DNA of 64,000 nt from Rubrolithibacter sp043763625 (GTDB lineage: Bacteria > Bacteroidota > Bacteroidia > Sphingobacteriales > Sphingobacteriaceae): positions 1-64,000 of the forward strand of contig JAYULL010000061.1 of assembly GCA_043763625.1 (NCBI GenBank), read 5' to 3'. The notes below the pieces were generated by a model that saw only the letters and a list, made by a program, of their open reading frames with translations, was not told where the DNA came from and did no database searches. This document shows positions 44,801-53,734 of this stretch, piece by piece. Made by a program: the position numbers and the translations under genes. The first letter of the stretch is position 1. Every line of letters starts with the position of its first letter.

Positions 44801-46538
44801 ATTGCCTCCAACCAGTTTCTTTGACACGATGAATAAAGACATTGATGAAGAAGAGAATATAACTGCAGATGTACAAAGCATTTTAGGAATGTGTGATGGA
44901 CAAGGTGCTCCACAAAGAATGTTGCGCTGGCATTATAGAAGCAGGCACGAGTCTTTGATAAGCCTGTCAAATCACGAGTTCTATGAAAACAAGTTGGTAA
45001 TTTTTCCAAGCCCTGGTTCAAAGCACCGGATGGGTCTGGCCTTTCATCACTTACCGGATGCTGTATATGACCGCGGAAAAACCCGCACCAACCCTAAAGA
45101 AGCAGAGGCAGTAGCAGATGCAGTGATTGAACATGCTGTAAAGAATCCCAAGCAAACCTTAGGTGTGGTCGCTTTTAGTACTGCTCAAATGCAGGCTATC
45201 CAATTAGCAATAGAAGTAAGAAGAAGGAAACATCCTGAAACAGAGAATTTCTTCAAGAGCCACACTCATGAGCCATTTTTCGTGAAGAATCTGGAGAACG
45301 TTCAGGGCGATGAACGCGATGTTATATTTATCAGCATAGGTTACGGCCGTATTGAAGATGGAAAGGTCCCTATGAGCTTCGGCCCGTTAAACAACGAAGG
45401 TGGAGAGCGCAGGTTGAATGTATTAATCACTAGGGCGAAGCATCGTTGCGAAGTGTTCACCAATATTACCTCTCAGGACATGGATACCGGTAAAAGCAAC
45501 CGCTTCGGCATCCGGGCACTTAAAAGCTTCCTTTACTTTGCGCAGCATGGAAATTTTGATGTCTCGGAAGAGGTTAAGGTACCCCTCAATACGCCTTTCG
45601 AAGATGTAGTGAGCCATCAACTGGAAAAGCTCGGATATACTGTAAGGAAGCAGGTAGGTTCTGCCGGTTTTTATATCGACTTAGCAGTGATTGACACGGA
45701 TCATCCCGGAAGATATTTATTAGGAGTATCTTGTGATGGAGATACTTATGCCGCTGCGAAATCCGCACGCGACAGAGACCGCCTAAGAACGCAAGTGCTC
45801 GAAGCAATGGGATGGAAAATGTATCAGGCTTGGAGCGCCGACTGGTTCCGCAACCCGGAAAGAGAGTTGAAACGTTTAGTTGAAACTATTGAAAAAGCTA
45901 AAGAGCTAGTTGCAATTGATGACATTGAAGAGGAAGAATTGCGAAAAGAGATCACTTCTTTATTACGTGAGCAGGTTGAAGAAGTAAGCGTGCTTTTACC
46001 GGTATACGAATTTGCGGAACTCCCCTCTGAAGTTTCGCACCAGGAGTTACACCTACGCTCGATAGGCAAGCTTTCTGGCTGGATAGAAGATGTTGTAAGG
46101 GTAGAAAGCCCTGTCCATTTTGAAGAAGCAGCACGCCGCATATTAAAAGCTGCAGGTTTGGCTCAATTAGGTGGAAGGATAAGGGAAAGTTTAACTCAGG
46201 CCTCCAGGTTTGCGGAACAGAGCGGACGCATTAAAATAAAAGGAAAGTTCTTGTGGCATAATACTATGGAGGTTCCTGTGGTACGCGAAAGAAGCAATCT
46301 GTCATCAGCCTCTAAGAAGCTACAGTATATTTCTCCAGAGGAAATGTGCCTTGCCGTGAAGAAGGTGGTAGAAAGCTCTATAGCGATTCAAACTGAGGCA
46401 GTAGTGCCTTTTGTGGCCAAGATGTTTGGTTTCGCAAGATCTACGGAGGAAATGAGAAAGGAGATTTTAAGGGCGGTGGAGATGAGTGTGGAGAAGGGAA
46501 TGGTTGTGAGGGATGGAGAGTTATTGAAAGTTTCTTAA
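41877..46538 (+). CDS. DUF4011/DUF3320 SF1 helicase with Vsr-like nuclease domain (Hhe-like)
   Basis: 1,553 residues. The N-terminus SRKELLDLGLRNPLLNYK is DUF4011. The helicase has Walker A GPPGTGKS (about 313-320), Walker B FDLVIFDEASQV (about 940), LRWHYRSRHESLISLSNHEF (motif IV region), NVQGDERDVIFISIGYG and RRLNVLITRAKHR (motifs V-VI), as in the Upf1/AAA_12 group. Residues 1241-1345 are a Vsr/MTES_1575-type endonuclease with DLAVIDTD, LGVSCDGDTY and SARDRDRLRTQVLEAMGW. DUF3320 lies near residues 1400-1470. From memory this is the architecture of the single-gene anti-phage protein Hhe. It opens a six-gene operon. Confidence 0.88.
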   Translation: MQEIILSRLESSRKELLDLGLRNPLLNYKISKARGLHIVQEKSAQVFEILVKQGKAMTFLGRPGKDEAEELFELPQLTEDQQEQAHNDIKLQTNEFEIKLQTKILNTYYFARTSIEEQGVNILYIALGMLKWYEEGNTEDVRNAPIILIPVTLERSSAQERFRLKYTSSDIGANLSLQAKMLADFNITIPDLGELEDFNLTNYVSDIKKRVQHRAGWDIEADNIELGFFSFGKFMIYHDLDSEKWPKDEKPFDHPVLQSLFYGGFKEAQPTATEEYNLDDDTDADKLFHVVDADSSQVLAMLAVHEGCNMVIQGPPGTGKSQTITNIIANAIGQGKKVLFVAEKMAALEVVKRRLDSIHLGEACLELHSHKANKRELHDELKRILDLGKPALAHLQQEVVLLAEYKVDLNNYCKAANTAIAKSGLSPNKISGYLLQIAELTRQLKLSKISIAGIENWDADKMHRAEATSDKIQAKLKDTGVPYKLLFWGSELTALLPHEHESLTDIVRAAKSSTEVLKNQSEEIAKHMHLVAPANIDQLMSLLTVIDLAAKSPRLHEINISTPNWILKQADITELLETGAKLSAIYHEYKDILLAEAWQQDVSEIRQNLLAYGDKWYKFIIGDYSRSVKKLASVSKYKLPKEPEGKLKYVNDILEARQLESTLKEHEALAKELFGNRWQKVKSDWPALSSTTSYLSKVHQSVLDGKCPAALVDYLGLNESSQVSANNAGILRDLIEKQASTIKTLTEKIKLNEAVSFGDCKFTTVPFDQQLTLLTSWIASFPEIHQVIGWNHLAETASQEGFDCLIIASINWAEAKDYLKKALQKTWYEYLIEHAVSSSNPLRKFERASHEEIVSKFKKLDLLNLDYNRARVALKHWEGVPRQEAGGQVNILKSEFNRKARHMPIRKLIQEAGMALQAIKPVFMMSPLSIANFLPPGDIEFDLVIFDEASQVRPVEALGAVLRAKQLVVVGDSKQLPPTSFFDTMNKDIDEEENITADVQSILGMCDGQGAPQRMLRWHYRSRHESLISLSNHEFYENKLVIFPSPGSKHRMGLAFHHLPDAVYDRGKTRTNPKEAEAVADAVIEHAVKNPKQTLGVVAFSTAQMQAIQLAIEVRRRKHPETENFFKSHTHEPFFVKNLENVQGDERDVIFISIGYGRIEDGKVPMSFGPLNNEGGERRLNVLITRAKHRCEVFTNITSQDMDTGKSNRFGIRALKSFLYFAQHGNFDVSEEVKVPLNTPFEDVVSHQLEKLGYTVRKQVGSAGFYIDLAVIDTDHPGRYLLGVSCDGDTYAAAKSARDRDRLRTQVLEAMGWKMYQAWSADWFRNPERELKRLVETIEKAKELVAIDDIEEEELRKEITSLLREQVEEVSVLLPVYEFAELPSEVSHQELHLRSIGKLSGWIEDVVRVESPVHFEEAARRILKAAGLAQLGGRIRESLTQASRFAEQSGRIKIKGKFLWHNTMEVPVVRERSNLSSASKKLQYISPEEMCLAVKKVVESSIAIQTEAVVPFVAKMFGFARSTEEMRKEILRAVEMSVEKGMVVRDGELLKVS

Positions 46539-46572
46539 AAATATATTTACTATAAACTTAAGCATTATCACT

Positions 46573-47088
46573 ATGGGACTTAATTATTTATCCTTAAGTC
46601 AGACTACACGAGAATTTATGGTCGATGAGTTTAACTCTGACATTAACTCTGACAGTTGTTATACTAGCACACGTTTCCATGAAGTTGGGAAAGATTGTTA
46701 TCTAAAAATTATGCCCAAACATCTAAGTGAAGGCGATGATAATTCTTTAGCAGAGGACCTCCGAAACAGTGACTGTTTTAATACCCATGAAACTGATAAG
46801 AACGGAAAAGAGAAAAAAGTACCAGTGACGGCTGCTCAAATCTTTGCAGAGGGCGAGTTTAATCGTTTTTATATGAGAGCTGTGTCACTAAGAGCTATAT
46901 CTGAAGATTTATCAATTGAAGTCTACAGGGCTCGACACTCCGAGAACCCAAGTCCAGAATCGGAAGCGTTGATAGGCAAAACTCTTGATCCACAAATACT
47001 ACTGAGAGATTTAAGAGATTGCAAAGGGATAGAGACTACTTTGGGACTTCCGAGGCCTAATTCTGGACTTTCTGTTAAGATCAGCTAG
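46573..47088 (+). CDS. Small conserved protein paired with the AAA ATPase, function unknown
   Basis: 171 residues starting MGLNYLSLSQTTREFMVDEF. Notable segments: EGDDNSLAEDLRNSDCFN, AQIFAEGEFNRFYMRAVSLR, NPSPESEALIGKTLDPQIL and TLGLPRPNSGLSVKIS. These strings look strongly conserved and I recall similar hypothetical proteins in other bacteria, but no named domain. It is 34 bases after the helicase gene and 1 base before the ATPase gene, so it is probably a partner or antitoxin-like subunit of the ATPase. Confidence 0.75.
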   Translation: MGLNYLSLSQTTREFMVDEFNSDINSDSCYTSTRFHEVGKDCYLKIMPKHLSEGDDNSLAEDLRNSDCFNTHETDKNGKEKKVPVTAAQIFAEGEFNRFYMRAVSLRAISEDLSIEVYRARHSENPSPESEALIGKTLDPQILLRDLRDCKGIETTLGLPRPNSGLSVKIS

Positions 47089-47089
47089 G

Positions 47090-49414
47090 ATGATAGAGCG
47101 AATTTTAAAAGTCGACAACTTTGGTGTTTTTGATTCTTTTGACTGGAATAAGGTTGCGAGTCTTCCCGATTTCAATGATAAAAATATAGTATATGGTTGG
47201 AACTATTCGGGTAAAACCACTTTGTCTAGAATCTTTAAGTCTTTAAAAGACAGAAAAGTGCATGAAGATTTTGATAAAGCTACCTTCAAGATAAAAACTG
47301 ATAAAGGTGAGATCGGGAGCGATAAGCTAATTGAATTTCCCTATGATGTCGAGGTCTTTAATGCTGAATATGTAAGAGAGAATCTTCGATGGGAATATGA
47401 TGAAAGTATAAATGCGATTTCTTTCGAGGTAGGCGAAAATGCAAAAGTTAAACAACAAATAGTCCTTCTCAATGATAGAATAAACGCCATAAATGGTGAT
47501 GAGGTCTTGAAAGGAGAAAAATCACCTCATCGGGAACTAATCAATGCATTAAATGCATTTGAAGACAAGTTTAGTAAAGAAGCGAAAAGGATAAAGAATG
47601 ACGCATTCTCCAGTTTGATTGAGTTCAGAAAGGATCATTTGAAGAAGGTGCTAAGTGCAGTCATTGGAGATATTAATTCATATATTATTACTGACGAAAC
47701 GGAACTTGCACGTTTAGCGGTAGCGGTGAAGATGGACAGGCCTAACGATGAAATATCGATAATAAATTTCGACGGGTCGTATGAGCAAATTTTAAATACC
47801 GCTAAGGACCTTTTAAAACGTGAACCAAAAAAAGAAGAGTTGATAGAGTCACTCGAAGATATAAATTCTTTTTATTGGGCTAAAAAAGGGCTTCAGTTGC
47901 ATAAAGACGCAGGGAAGTGCAAGTTTTGTGATAATACATTAGATGCAAAGAGGATTGAAACATTGGTTAACTATTTTTCAAATGAAGTTGCAGTTTTAAG
48001 AGAAAATATTCAAGACCTTCTAAAATTGATTGAAGATGAAGTGGAATCAGTAAACCATATAAATGCCCCGCTAAGTGTTAATGATTTCAATGAAGGATAT
48101 AAACAAAATTATGAGCAGCAAAAGGTGCATTTGGAAAAGGAGAAAGGTACTTACCTGGAAGCTTTAGTTAATATTAAGAAAGAATTATTGCTTAAGCAAG
48201 AAAAATATTTATTTAAATCAATTGAATCCGAAGCGCCTATATCTGCTGTTAAAAGCTTTTACTCTGCTATTGAATCTGTAAATGAGATAATTGAAGCTAA
48301 CAATTTATTTGTTTTGAATTTCGACGAAGAATTAGAAAATGATCGCGAAAAATACAAGAAACATTTAGTGTCATTGTATTTAAAAACAGAAGATTTTATT
48401 TCAGTTAACGCAAAAGCAGAAAAGGCGCAAGCTACAATAAAGGTCCTCGAAGCTGAGGTCGCAGACGCAATGAAAAAAATCACGGGCCTCGAAGCTGAAA
48501 TCAATAAGGTCTCTTTAGGCTGTGAAGAACTGAACAGCTTTATTAAGAGCTTTTTGAACCGCGAAGATATTACCATTGTCGTAAACAAGGAGACAAACTC
48601 TTTCAATTTGAAACGAGGCGAGATTTTAGCAAAAAACCTGAGTGAAGGAGAGAAGTCGGCTATTGCTTTTTCTTATTTCTTGGTATATCTAGAGAGCCTT
48701 TGCAAATCAGGGAAATTACTCGATAAAATTATTTTTATAGATGATCCCATATCCAGTTTGGACACCAATCATATAGCCAAAATTTACTCTATCATAAATA
48801 CATTTTTCTTCCGAGAGGGCTTTGATCAAAGCGAACCTAACAAGGTTATAAATTGCTTTAAGCAACTATTTATTTCAACCCATAACTTTGAATTTTTCTC
48901 GTTTTTGAAAGATTCGAATCGGCTAAAAAAGAAGAAGAAGGTGATGCAAGATGGAAAGTCGGTAGAAGTGCCGGCTGTTGAGTATTTTTTTATCCGTAAA
49001 ATTACTGTTAATACTTCCACAATTGCGCCTTTGCCTCAAGCTCTCAAAAAGTATAAGTCGGAATATATTTTATTATTTAGCCATATTTATGACTTTTACT
49101 TCAGAGGTTGTAGTATGGATGATGAATATTTTATTCTGATGCCTAATGCCATTCGCCGTTTTCTTGAGGTCTATACCCTAATGAAATTGCCACATATAGC
49201 TGATGAATTAGATAATAGACTTAATGAACTAGTTGGAGATGCAATGCAAATTAAGTTTCTTCATCATTTTTCACATTTTACTTCGTTTGAAAAAATTTTA
49301 AAGTATGATGATCTGATTGCTATTCTGCCAGATGCGACTACGGAGCTAATAAGTCTTTTAGAGAAGGATCCTAGTCATTATGCTTCACTTAAAAGAGCTA
49401 TTGGAGCCAAATAG
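47090..49414 (+). CDS. AAA_13 ATPase with zinc hook, RloC/PrrC-like
   Basis: 774 residues. Walker A is YGWNYSGKTTLSRIF (about 35-49). Two coiled-coil segments flank CKFCDN at about 278-283, a CxxC zinc hook as in RloC and Rad50. The ABC signature is LSEGEKSAIAFSYF (about 517) and Walker B is IIFIDDPISSLD (about 545). The C-terminal domain has R689, E693 and H725, with the R-x3-E and E-x31-H spacing of the PrrC anticodon nuclease triad. The neighbouring H728 (FSH) fits the generic AAA_13 motif, so nuclease activity is unproven. The role would be sensing DNA damage or invader DNA. It is 8 bases before sbcD. Confidence 0.8.
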   Translation: MIERILKVDNFGVFDSFDWNKVASLPDFNDKNIVYGWNYSGKTTLSRIFKSLKDRKVHEDFDKATFKIKTDKGEIGSDKLIEFPYDVEVFNAEYVRENLRWEYDESINAISFEVGENAKVKQQIVLLNDRINAINGDEVLKGEKSPHRELINALNAFEDKFSKEAKRIKNDAFSSLIEFRKDHLKKVLSAVIGDINSYIITDETELARLAVAVKMDRPNDEISIINFDGSYEQILNTAKDLLKREPKKEELIESLEDINSFYWAKKGLQLHKDAGKCKFCDNTLDAKRIETLVNYFSNEVAVLRENIQDLLKLIEDEVESVNHINAPLSVNDFNEGYKQNYEQQKVHLEKEKGTYLEALVNIKKELLLKQEKYLFKSIESEAPISAVKSFYSAIESVNEIIEANNLFVLNFDEELENDREKYKKHLVSLYLKTEDFISVNAKAEKAQATIKVLEAEVADAMKKITGLEAEINKVSLGCEELNSFIKSFLNREDITIVVNKETNSFNLKRGEILAKNLSEGEKSAIAFSYFLVYLESLCKSGKLLDKIIFIDDPISSLDTNHIAKIYSIINTFFFREGFDQSEPNKVINCFKQLFISTHNFEFFSFLKDSNRLKKKKKVMQDGKSVEVPAVEYFFIRKITVNTSTIAPLPQALKKYKSEYILLFSHIYDFYFRGCSMDDEYFILMPNAIRRFLEVYTLMKLPHIADELDNRLNELVGDAMQIKFLHHFSHFTSFEKILKYDDLIAILPDATTELISLLEKDPSHYASLKRAIGAK

Positions 49415-49422
49415 ACTTTTGT

Positions 49423-50646
49423 ATGAAAATCCTCCACACCGCTGACTGGCACCTCGGAAAACGTCTCGAAAAATTTTCCCGCTTGGATGAACAAAAGCAG
49501 GTTTTAGCTGAAATTGTCGAAATCGCGGATTCACACGATGTAGATGCCATTCTTGTTGCCGGTGATCTCTTTGATAATTTCAACCCTTCCACCGAGGCAG
49601 TTGAACTTTTATACAAGACGTTAAAACGTTTAACAAATAATGGAAAACGGGCAGTGGTCGCCATTGCAGGGAATCACGATTCCCCGGATCGTATTGAAGC
49701 GCCAGATCCTCTAGCACGGGAATGTGGAATTTTTTTCGTCGGTTATCCCAATTCAGAAGTTTCTGCGTGTGAACTGGAATCGGGAGTTTGCGTGTTGCGT
49801 ACCGAGCCGGGCTTTATAGAACTGAAACTTCCGAAATATGAATATCCGCTTCGTCTGCTTTTAACTCCTTATGCTAATGAATACCGGCTCAAAACATTCC
49901 TCGGGCTTGAAAATTCAGAAGAGGAATTGAGACAGGTACTGGAGAAGCGCTGGACAGAATTAGCGGATACTTATTGCGACAGTCAGGGAGTAAATATGCT
50001 CGTTGCCCATCTCTTTGTGATGAAAAAAGGAGAGGAGCCGCCCGAAGAACCGGAAGATGAAAAACCAATCTTACACGTCGGGGGAGCCCAGGCTATCTAT
50101 TCGGAAAATATTCCTTCGCACATTCAATATACTGCTTTAGGGCACCTCCACCGTTTTCGTGTAATCGACAGTGTTCCTTGTCCTGTGGTTTACAGCAGCA
50201 GCCCCTTGAGTTATAGCTTTGGTGAAGCAGGGCAGGAAAAACACGTTATCATTATTGATGCCGAACCGGCAAAAAAAGTGAGTTATACACCCGTGCCTCT
50301 CACAAAAGGAAAGCCACTTTATAGAAAGCGATTCTTCGGAGTAGATGAAGCCCTTGTCTGGCTGGAAGATAATCAAGACTGCCTGATAGAAATCACACTG
50401 GTAACAGACAGCTACCTAAAAGCAGATGATCGCAAAAGGCTGATGCAGTCGCATGAGGGAATCGTCACCATCATCCCCGAAGTAAATAATCCTGACCTTC
50501 TTTACTCCGCTAATACCAGCATTGATTTGAACCAGGATATGGAAAAGTTATTTATGCAGTTCTTTCAGCACAAACACGGGCAGTCACCTAATGATGAGTT
50601 GTTGGAACTATTTAAAGAAATACGAGCGGAGCACACTGAAGAATGA
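49423..50646 (+). CDS. sbcD: Exonuclease SbcCD subunit D
   Basis: 407 residues. All Mre11-type phosphoesterase motifs are present: HTADWHLGKRLE at the N-terminus (D-x-H), VAGDLFDNFNPS (GD), AIAGNHDSPDR (GNHD), and GHLHRF near residue 236. The C-terminal SbcD domain follows. With SbcC it cuts hairpins and palindromic or protein-blocked DNA ends. It overlaps sbcC by 4 bases. Its place in a mobile element suggests an extra copy rather than the housekeeping one. Confidence 0.95.
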   Translation: MKILHTADWHLGKRLEKFSRLDEQKQVLAEIVEIADSHDVDAILVAGDLFDNFNPSTEAVELLYKTLKRLTNNGKRAVVAIAGNHDSPDRIEAPDPLARECGIFFVGYPNSEVSACELESGVCVLRTEPGFIELKLPKYEYPLRLLLTPYANEYRLKTFLGLENSEEELRQVLEKRWTELADTYCDSQGVNMLVAHLFVMKKGEEPPEEPEDEKPILHVGGAQAIYSENIPSHIQYTALGHLHRFRVIDSVPCPVVYSSSPLSYSFGEAGQEKHVIIIDAEPAKKVSYTPVPLTKGKPLYRKRFFGVDEALVWLEDNQDCLIEITLVTDSYLKADDRKRLMQSHEGIVTIIPEVNNPDLLYSANTSIDLNQDMEKLFMQFFQHKHGQSPNDELLELFKEIRAEHTEE

Positions 50647-53600
50647 TACCAGTTTCATTAACAATTAAAGGCTTATACTCTTATCAGAGCGAGCAAAAGA
50701 TAGAGTTCGACCGCCTACTTGAAGGACAATTGTTCGGAATATTCGGTTCTGTAGGTTCGGGGAAGTCTTCTATTCTCGAAGCAATGACGTTTGCCTTATA
50801 CGGGCAGTCGGAGCGTTTAGACCGGAACGATAACAGGAATTATAACATGATGAACCTGAAGTCGGATGATTTGCTGATTGATTTTATATTCAGGAGTTTT
50901 GACGAACAAGAGTACAGGTTCACAGTGCGCGGGAAAAGAAACGGGAAGGACTTCGCCAAGGTAAATACCTTCGACCGTGCAGCCTACAAGAAATCAGGTG
51001 CAGGCTGGCAGCCTTTGGAAAGCAGCAATGCGGATGAAATTCTGGGTTTGAGTTATGATAACTTTCGTCGCACGGTGATAATCCCACAAGGAAAGTTTCA
51101 GGAATTTCTTCAGCTTGGTGATAAGGCCCGCACCGATATGTTGAAAGAAATTTTTCAGCTGGATAAGTATGAGTTTTTCTATCAAACGGCAGCCTTGGAA
51201 AAAAAGAATAATGAAGCCATACAGCTCTTGGATGGTCAGCTGATTCATTACCATGAAGTTAACGCTGAAGGCATTGCCGCGAAAGAAATAGCGGTGAATC
51301 AATTAAATGAGAAACTTAAAGAAGAAAGGGATAAACTTCAAAAAGCAGAAGCACTTGTAAAAGAGCAGCAAGCCCTGAAGCAACTTTTTAACGATCTCGC
51401 CATTCAGCGAAACAAGCTTGACGAGCTCTTACTTGAACAGGAGTTCTACACCAGGCACTCAAGAAAGATAACCGATTATGAATTCTGCCTCCGCAATTTC
51501 AAGGAAGGATTAAAGCGAAAAAAAGAATTAGAAGAAGGTATAAAAAGACGCACCTCCCTGATTGCTGAAAGTACCGACGTTCTTAAAAACTCCACCGATC
51601 AATTTGACCATCTCCAAAAGAGATATGAAGCGGTAAAGCTCGATTTTCAAAAACAGGAGGAAAGGCGTCTGCTGGTTGAAGATTACAGGCACATTCTTTC
51701 TCTGATAACGATTAGATCAGAAATACATAAACAACGTCAAAGGCTTGCAGACGGAAAGCCTCATTTAGATAAGGCTCTTTCGGAGAAAACCGGGTCAGAG
51801 CAACGCATAGCCGAATTGAAAGAAAAGATCAGAGCGCAAAAGGCTATCGTCCCAGATATGGCGATACTTTCAGCGGTAAAAGCCTGGCATACAGAGCGTA
51901 AAGGCCTCGAACGCCATCATGAAGGTTTGCGGTCTGAACTCACTGAAATTGAAAAACAATCGTCAGATCTTCCTGCGCAATTAACCCCTCATCTGACTCA
52001 TCCATCTTTTCAGCATTTAGAAATAAACCAGCCATTCGAATATTATGTAGAACATATAGATCGCTTAAGGGAGGAAAATGGCCAGAGTCAGAAGGCTCTT
52101 GCAGCACATGTTGAGCACTTGCGGGTGCAGCTCCGCTTGGGAGAGTTTGCGGGGCAATTAAGCCAGGGCGGTGCATGTCTCTTGTGTGGTTCAGAGCATC
52201 ACCCGAATCTATTGGTAGTGGATGATGTAAATGAACATCTGTCGAAAGCCGAGTTGCAAGCACAGGAGCATAACCATTCTGAGAAGTCCTGCGGGCAATT
52301 ATTGCAGCTATTGCATGGATTTCAGCAAACTCAGAAAAGTATAAATCAGCAAAGCGAGGGCCTTAAAAAGCGAATTGGTGATGAGGAAACGAGATTAAAA
52401 GAGCATACCGGAAAATTTATGTGGGAAGCATTTGATCCTGTCAATGAAGGGCAGGTAAACGAATTATTTCTGAAGTTTGATCTGGAGACCCAAAAGTTAA
52501 AAGAGTTTGAAAATGACTTGGATCAGGCTGAGAAGGCTTGTCAGGATGCTTCTGCCGCTTACGAGAAGTACCGTAAAGCGATCGATGTTATTCAATCAGC
52601 CATCATTTCGAAAGAATCGGAGGAGGCTACATTGGCGAGGCAGTTAAAATCGGTAAAGGAAAGTGATTATAAGGTCCTCCCAGAAAGCGAACTCCAGACC
52701 AAAATTGACGTATTGGTTCAACTGATAGAAGCGAGCAAACTTGAATTTGAACAATTAACAGAACAATTGGATTCGAATCGAGATGTCAGAACTGCACTCC
52801 TGGAACGTATCAAAACGAATCAGGAAGTACTGGAAAAAGACGAATCCCAAATCAGGGAGATCAAATCATCCCTTCAGGAATGCTTTGAAAAATCCGCGTT
52901 CAGCAACTGGGAGGAAGTTGAGCAGATTTTAAACGAGGAACTGGACATCGATAAACTTAAAGTAGATGTCGCAAATTACCAGCAGCAGCTATATGTAGTA
53001 AAACAAATACTTGCTCAACTGGAAAATCAGGCTTCAGGTAAGTCTTTTAATGACGATTCTTTTGAGCTGGCACTTGCCAAGCTGGAACAACATAGGCTAG
53101 GCGTGCAAGCAATAAACGATGAATATGTCAATGAGAAGTCGTCCTTTGATCGACAAAAAAAGGATTTTGAACAGAAGAATCACTTACAAGCCCAGTTAGA
53201 TAAACTGCAAAAACGGGCTGCGAATCTGGCTACTATGAAGCAGCTATTTAAGGGTAGCGGTTTCGTAAACTATGTTTCTTCAGTATACCTGCACCAATTA
53301 TGTGAGTCGGCAAACGAACGTTTTTATAAGCTAACGCGGCAATCATTACGTCTGGAAGTTACAGACCGTAATGAATTTCAGGTAAGAGATTTTCTTAACA
53401 ACGGAAAAGTGCGTAACGTAAAAACTCTCTCCGGTGGCCAAACATTTCAGGCATCCTTGTCGCTAGCCTTAGCTCTCGCAGAAAGCGTACAACAGCAAAA
53501 TAAGTCCAAGCAAAACTTCTTCTTTCTCGATGAAGGATTTGGATCATTGGACAAGGAATCTTTGCAGGTTGCCTTCGAAACTCTTAAGTCTTTACGTAAA

Positions 53601-53723
53601 GAAAATCGAATAGTTGGAATCATATCGCATGTAGATGAATTGCAGCAGGAAATCGATGTGTTTCTAAATGTTACTAATGACCATTTTTCTGGAAGTAGTA
53701 TAAAAGGAAGTTGGGAAAACTAA
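50643..53723 (+). CDS. sbcC: Exonuclease SbcCD subunit C (Rad50-like SMC ATPase)
   Basis: 1,026 residues. Walker A is FGSVGSGKSSILEAMTFALY (about 34-53), followed by a long coiled coil, a zinc hook GGACLLCGSEHHP (about 508-520), a second coiled coil, the signature LSGGQTFQASLSLALALAES (about 930) and Walker B NFFFLDEGFGSLDKES (about 958). The DNA-clamp partner of SbcD. The next gene begins 12 bases after its stop codon. Confidence 0.95.
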   Translation: MIPVSLTIKGLYSYQSEQKIEFDRLLEGQLFGIFGSVGSGKSSILEAMTFALYGQSERLDRNDNRNYNMMNLKSDDLLIDFIFRSFDEQEYRFTVRGKRNGKDFAKVNTFDRAAYKKSGAGWQPLESSNADEILGLSYDNFRRTVIIPQGKFQEFLQLGDKARTDMLKEIFQLDKYEFFYQTAALEKKNNEAIQLLDGQLIHYHEVNAEGIAAKEIAVNQLNEKLKEERDKLQKAEALVKEQQALKQLFNDLAIQRNKLDELLLEQEFYTRHSRKITDYEFCLRNFKEGLKRKKELEEGIKRRTSLIAESTDVLKNSTDQFDHLQKRYEAVKLDFQKQEERRLLVEDYRHILSLITIRSEIHKQRQRLADGKPHLDKALSEKTGSEQRIAELKEKIRAQKAIVPDMAILSAVKAWHTERKGLERHHEGLRSELTEIEKQSSDLPAQLTPHLTHPSFQHLEINQPFEYYVEHIDRLREENGQSQKALAAHVEHLRVQLRLGEFAGQLSQGGACLLCGSEHHPNLLVVDDVNEHLSKAELQAQEHNHSEKSCGQLLQLLHGFQQTQKSINQQSEGLKKRIGDEETRLKEHTGKFMWEAFDPVNEGQVNELFLKFDLETQKLKEFENDLDQAEKACQDASAAYEKYRKAIDVIQSAIISKESEEATLARQLKSVKESDYKVLPESELQTKIDVLVQLIEASKLEFEQLTEQLDSNRDVRTALLERIKTNQEVLEKDESQIREIKSSLQECFEKSAFSNWEEVEQILNEELDIDKLKVDVANYQQQLYVVKQILAQLENQASGKSFNDDSFELALAKLEQHRLGVQAINDEYVNEKSSFDRQKKDFEQKNHLQAQLDKLQKRAANLATMKQLFKGSGFVNYVSSVYLHQLCESANERFYKLTRQSLRLEVTDRNEFQVRDFLNNGKVRNVKTLSGGQTFQASLSLALALAESVQQQNKSKQNFFFLDEGFGSLDKESLQVAFETLKSLRKENRIVGIISHVDELQQEIDVFLNVTNDHFSGSSIKGSWEN

Positions 53724-53734
53724 ATTTCAATTTT

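Noticed and set aside
49423..53723. Housekeeping sbcCD of the chromosome
   Set aside because: Both genes lie inside the element between its att sites and in an operon with defence-like genes, so an extra mobile copy is more likely. The host copy would have to be found outside this window to confirm it.
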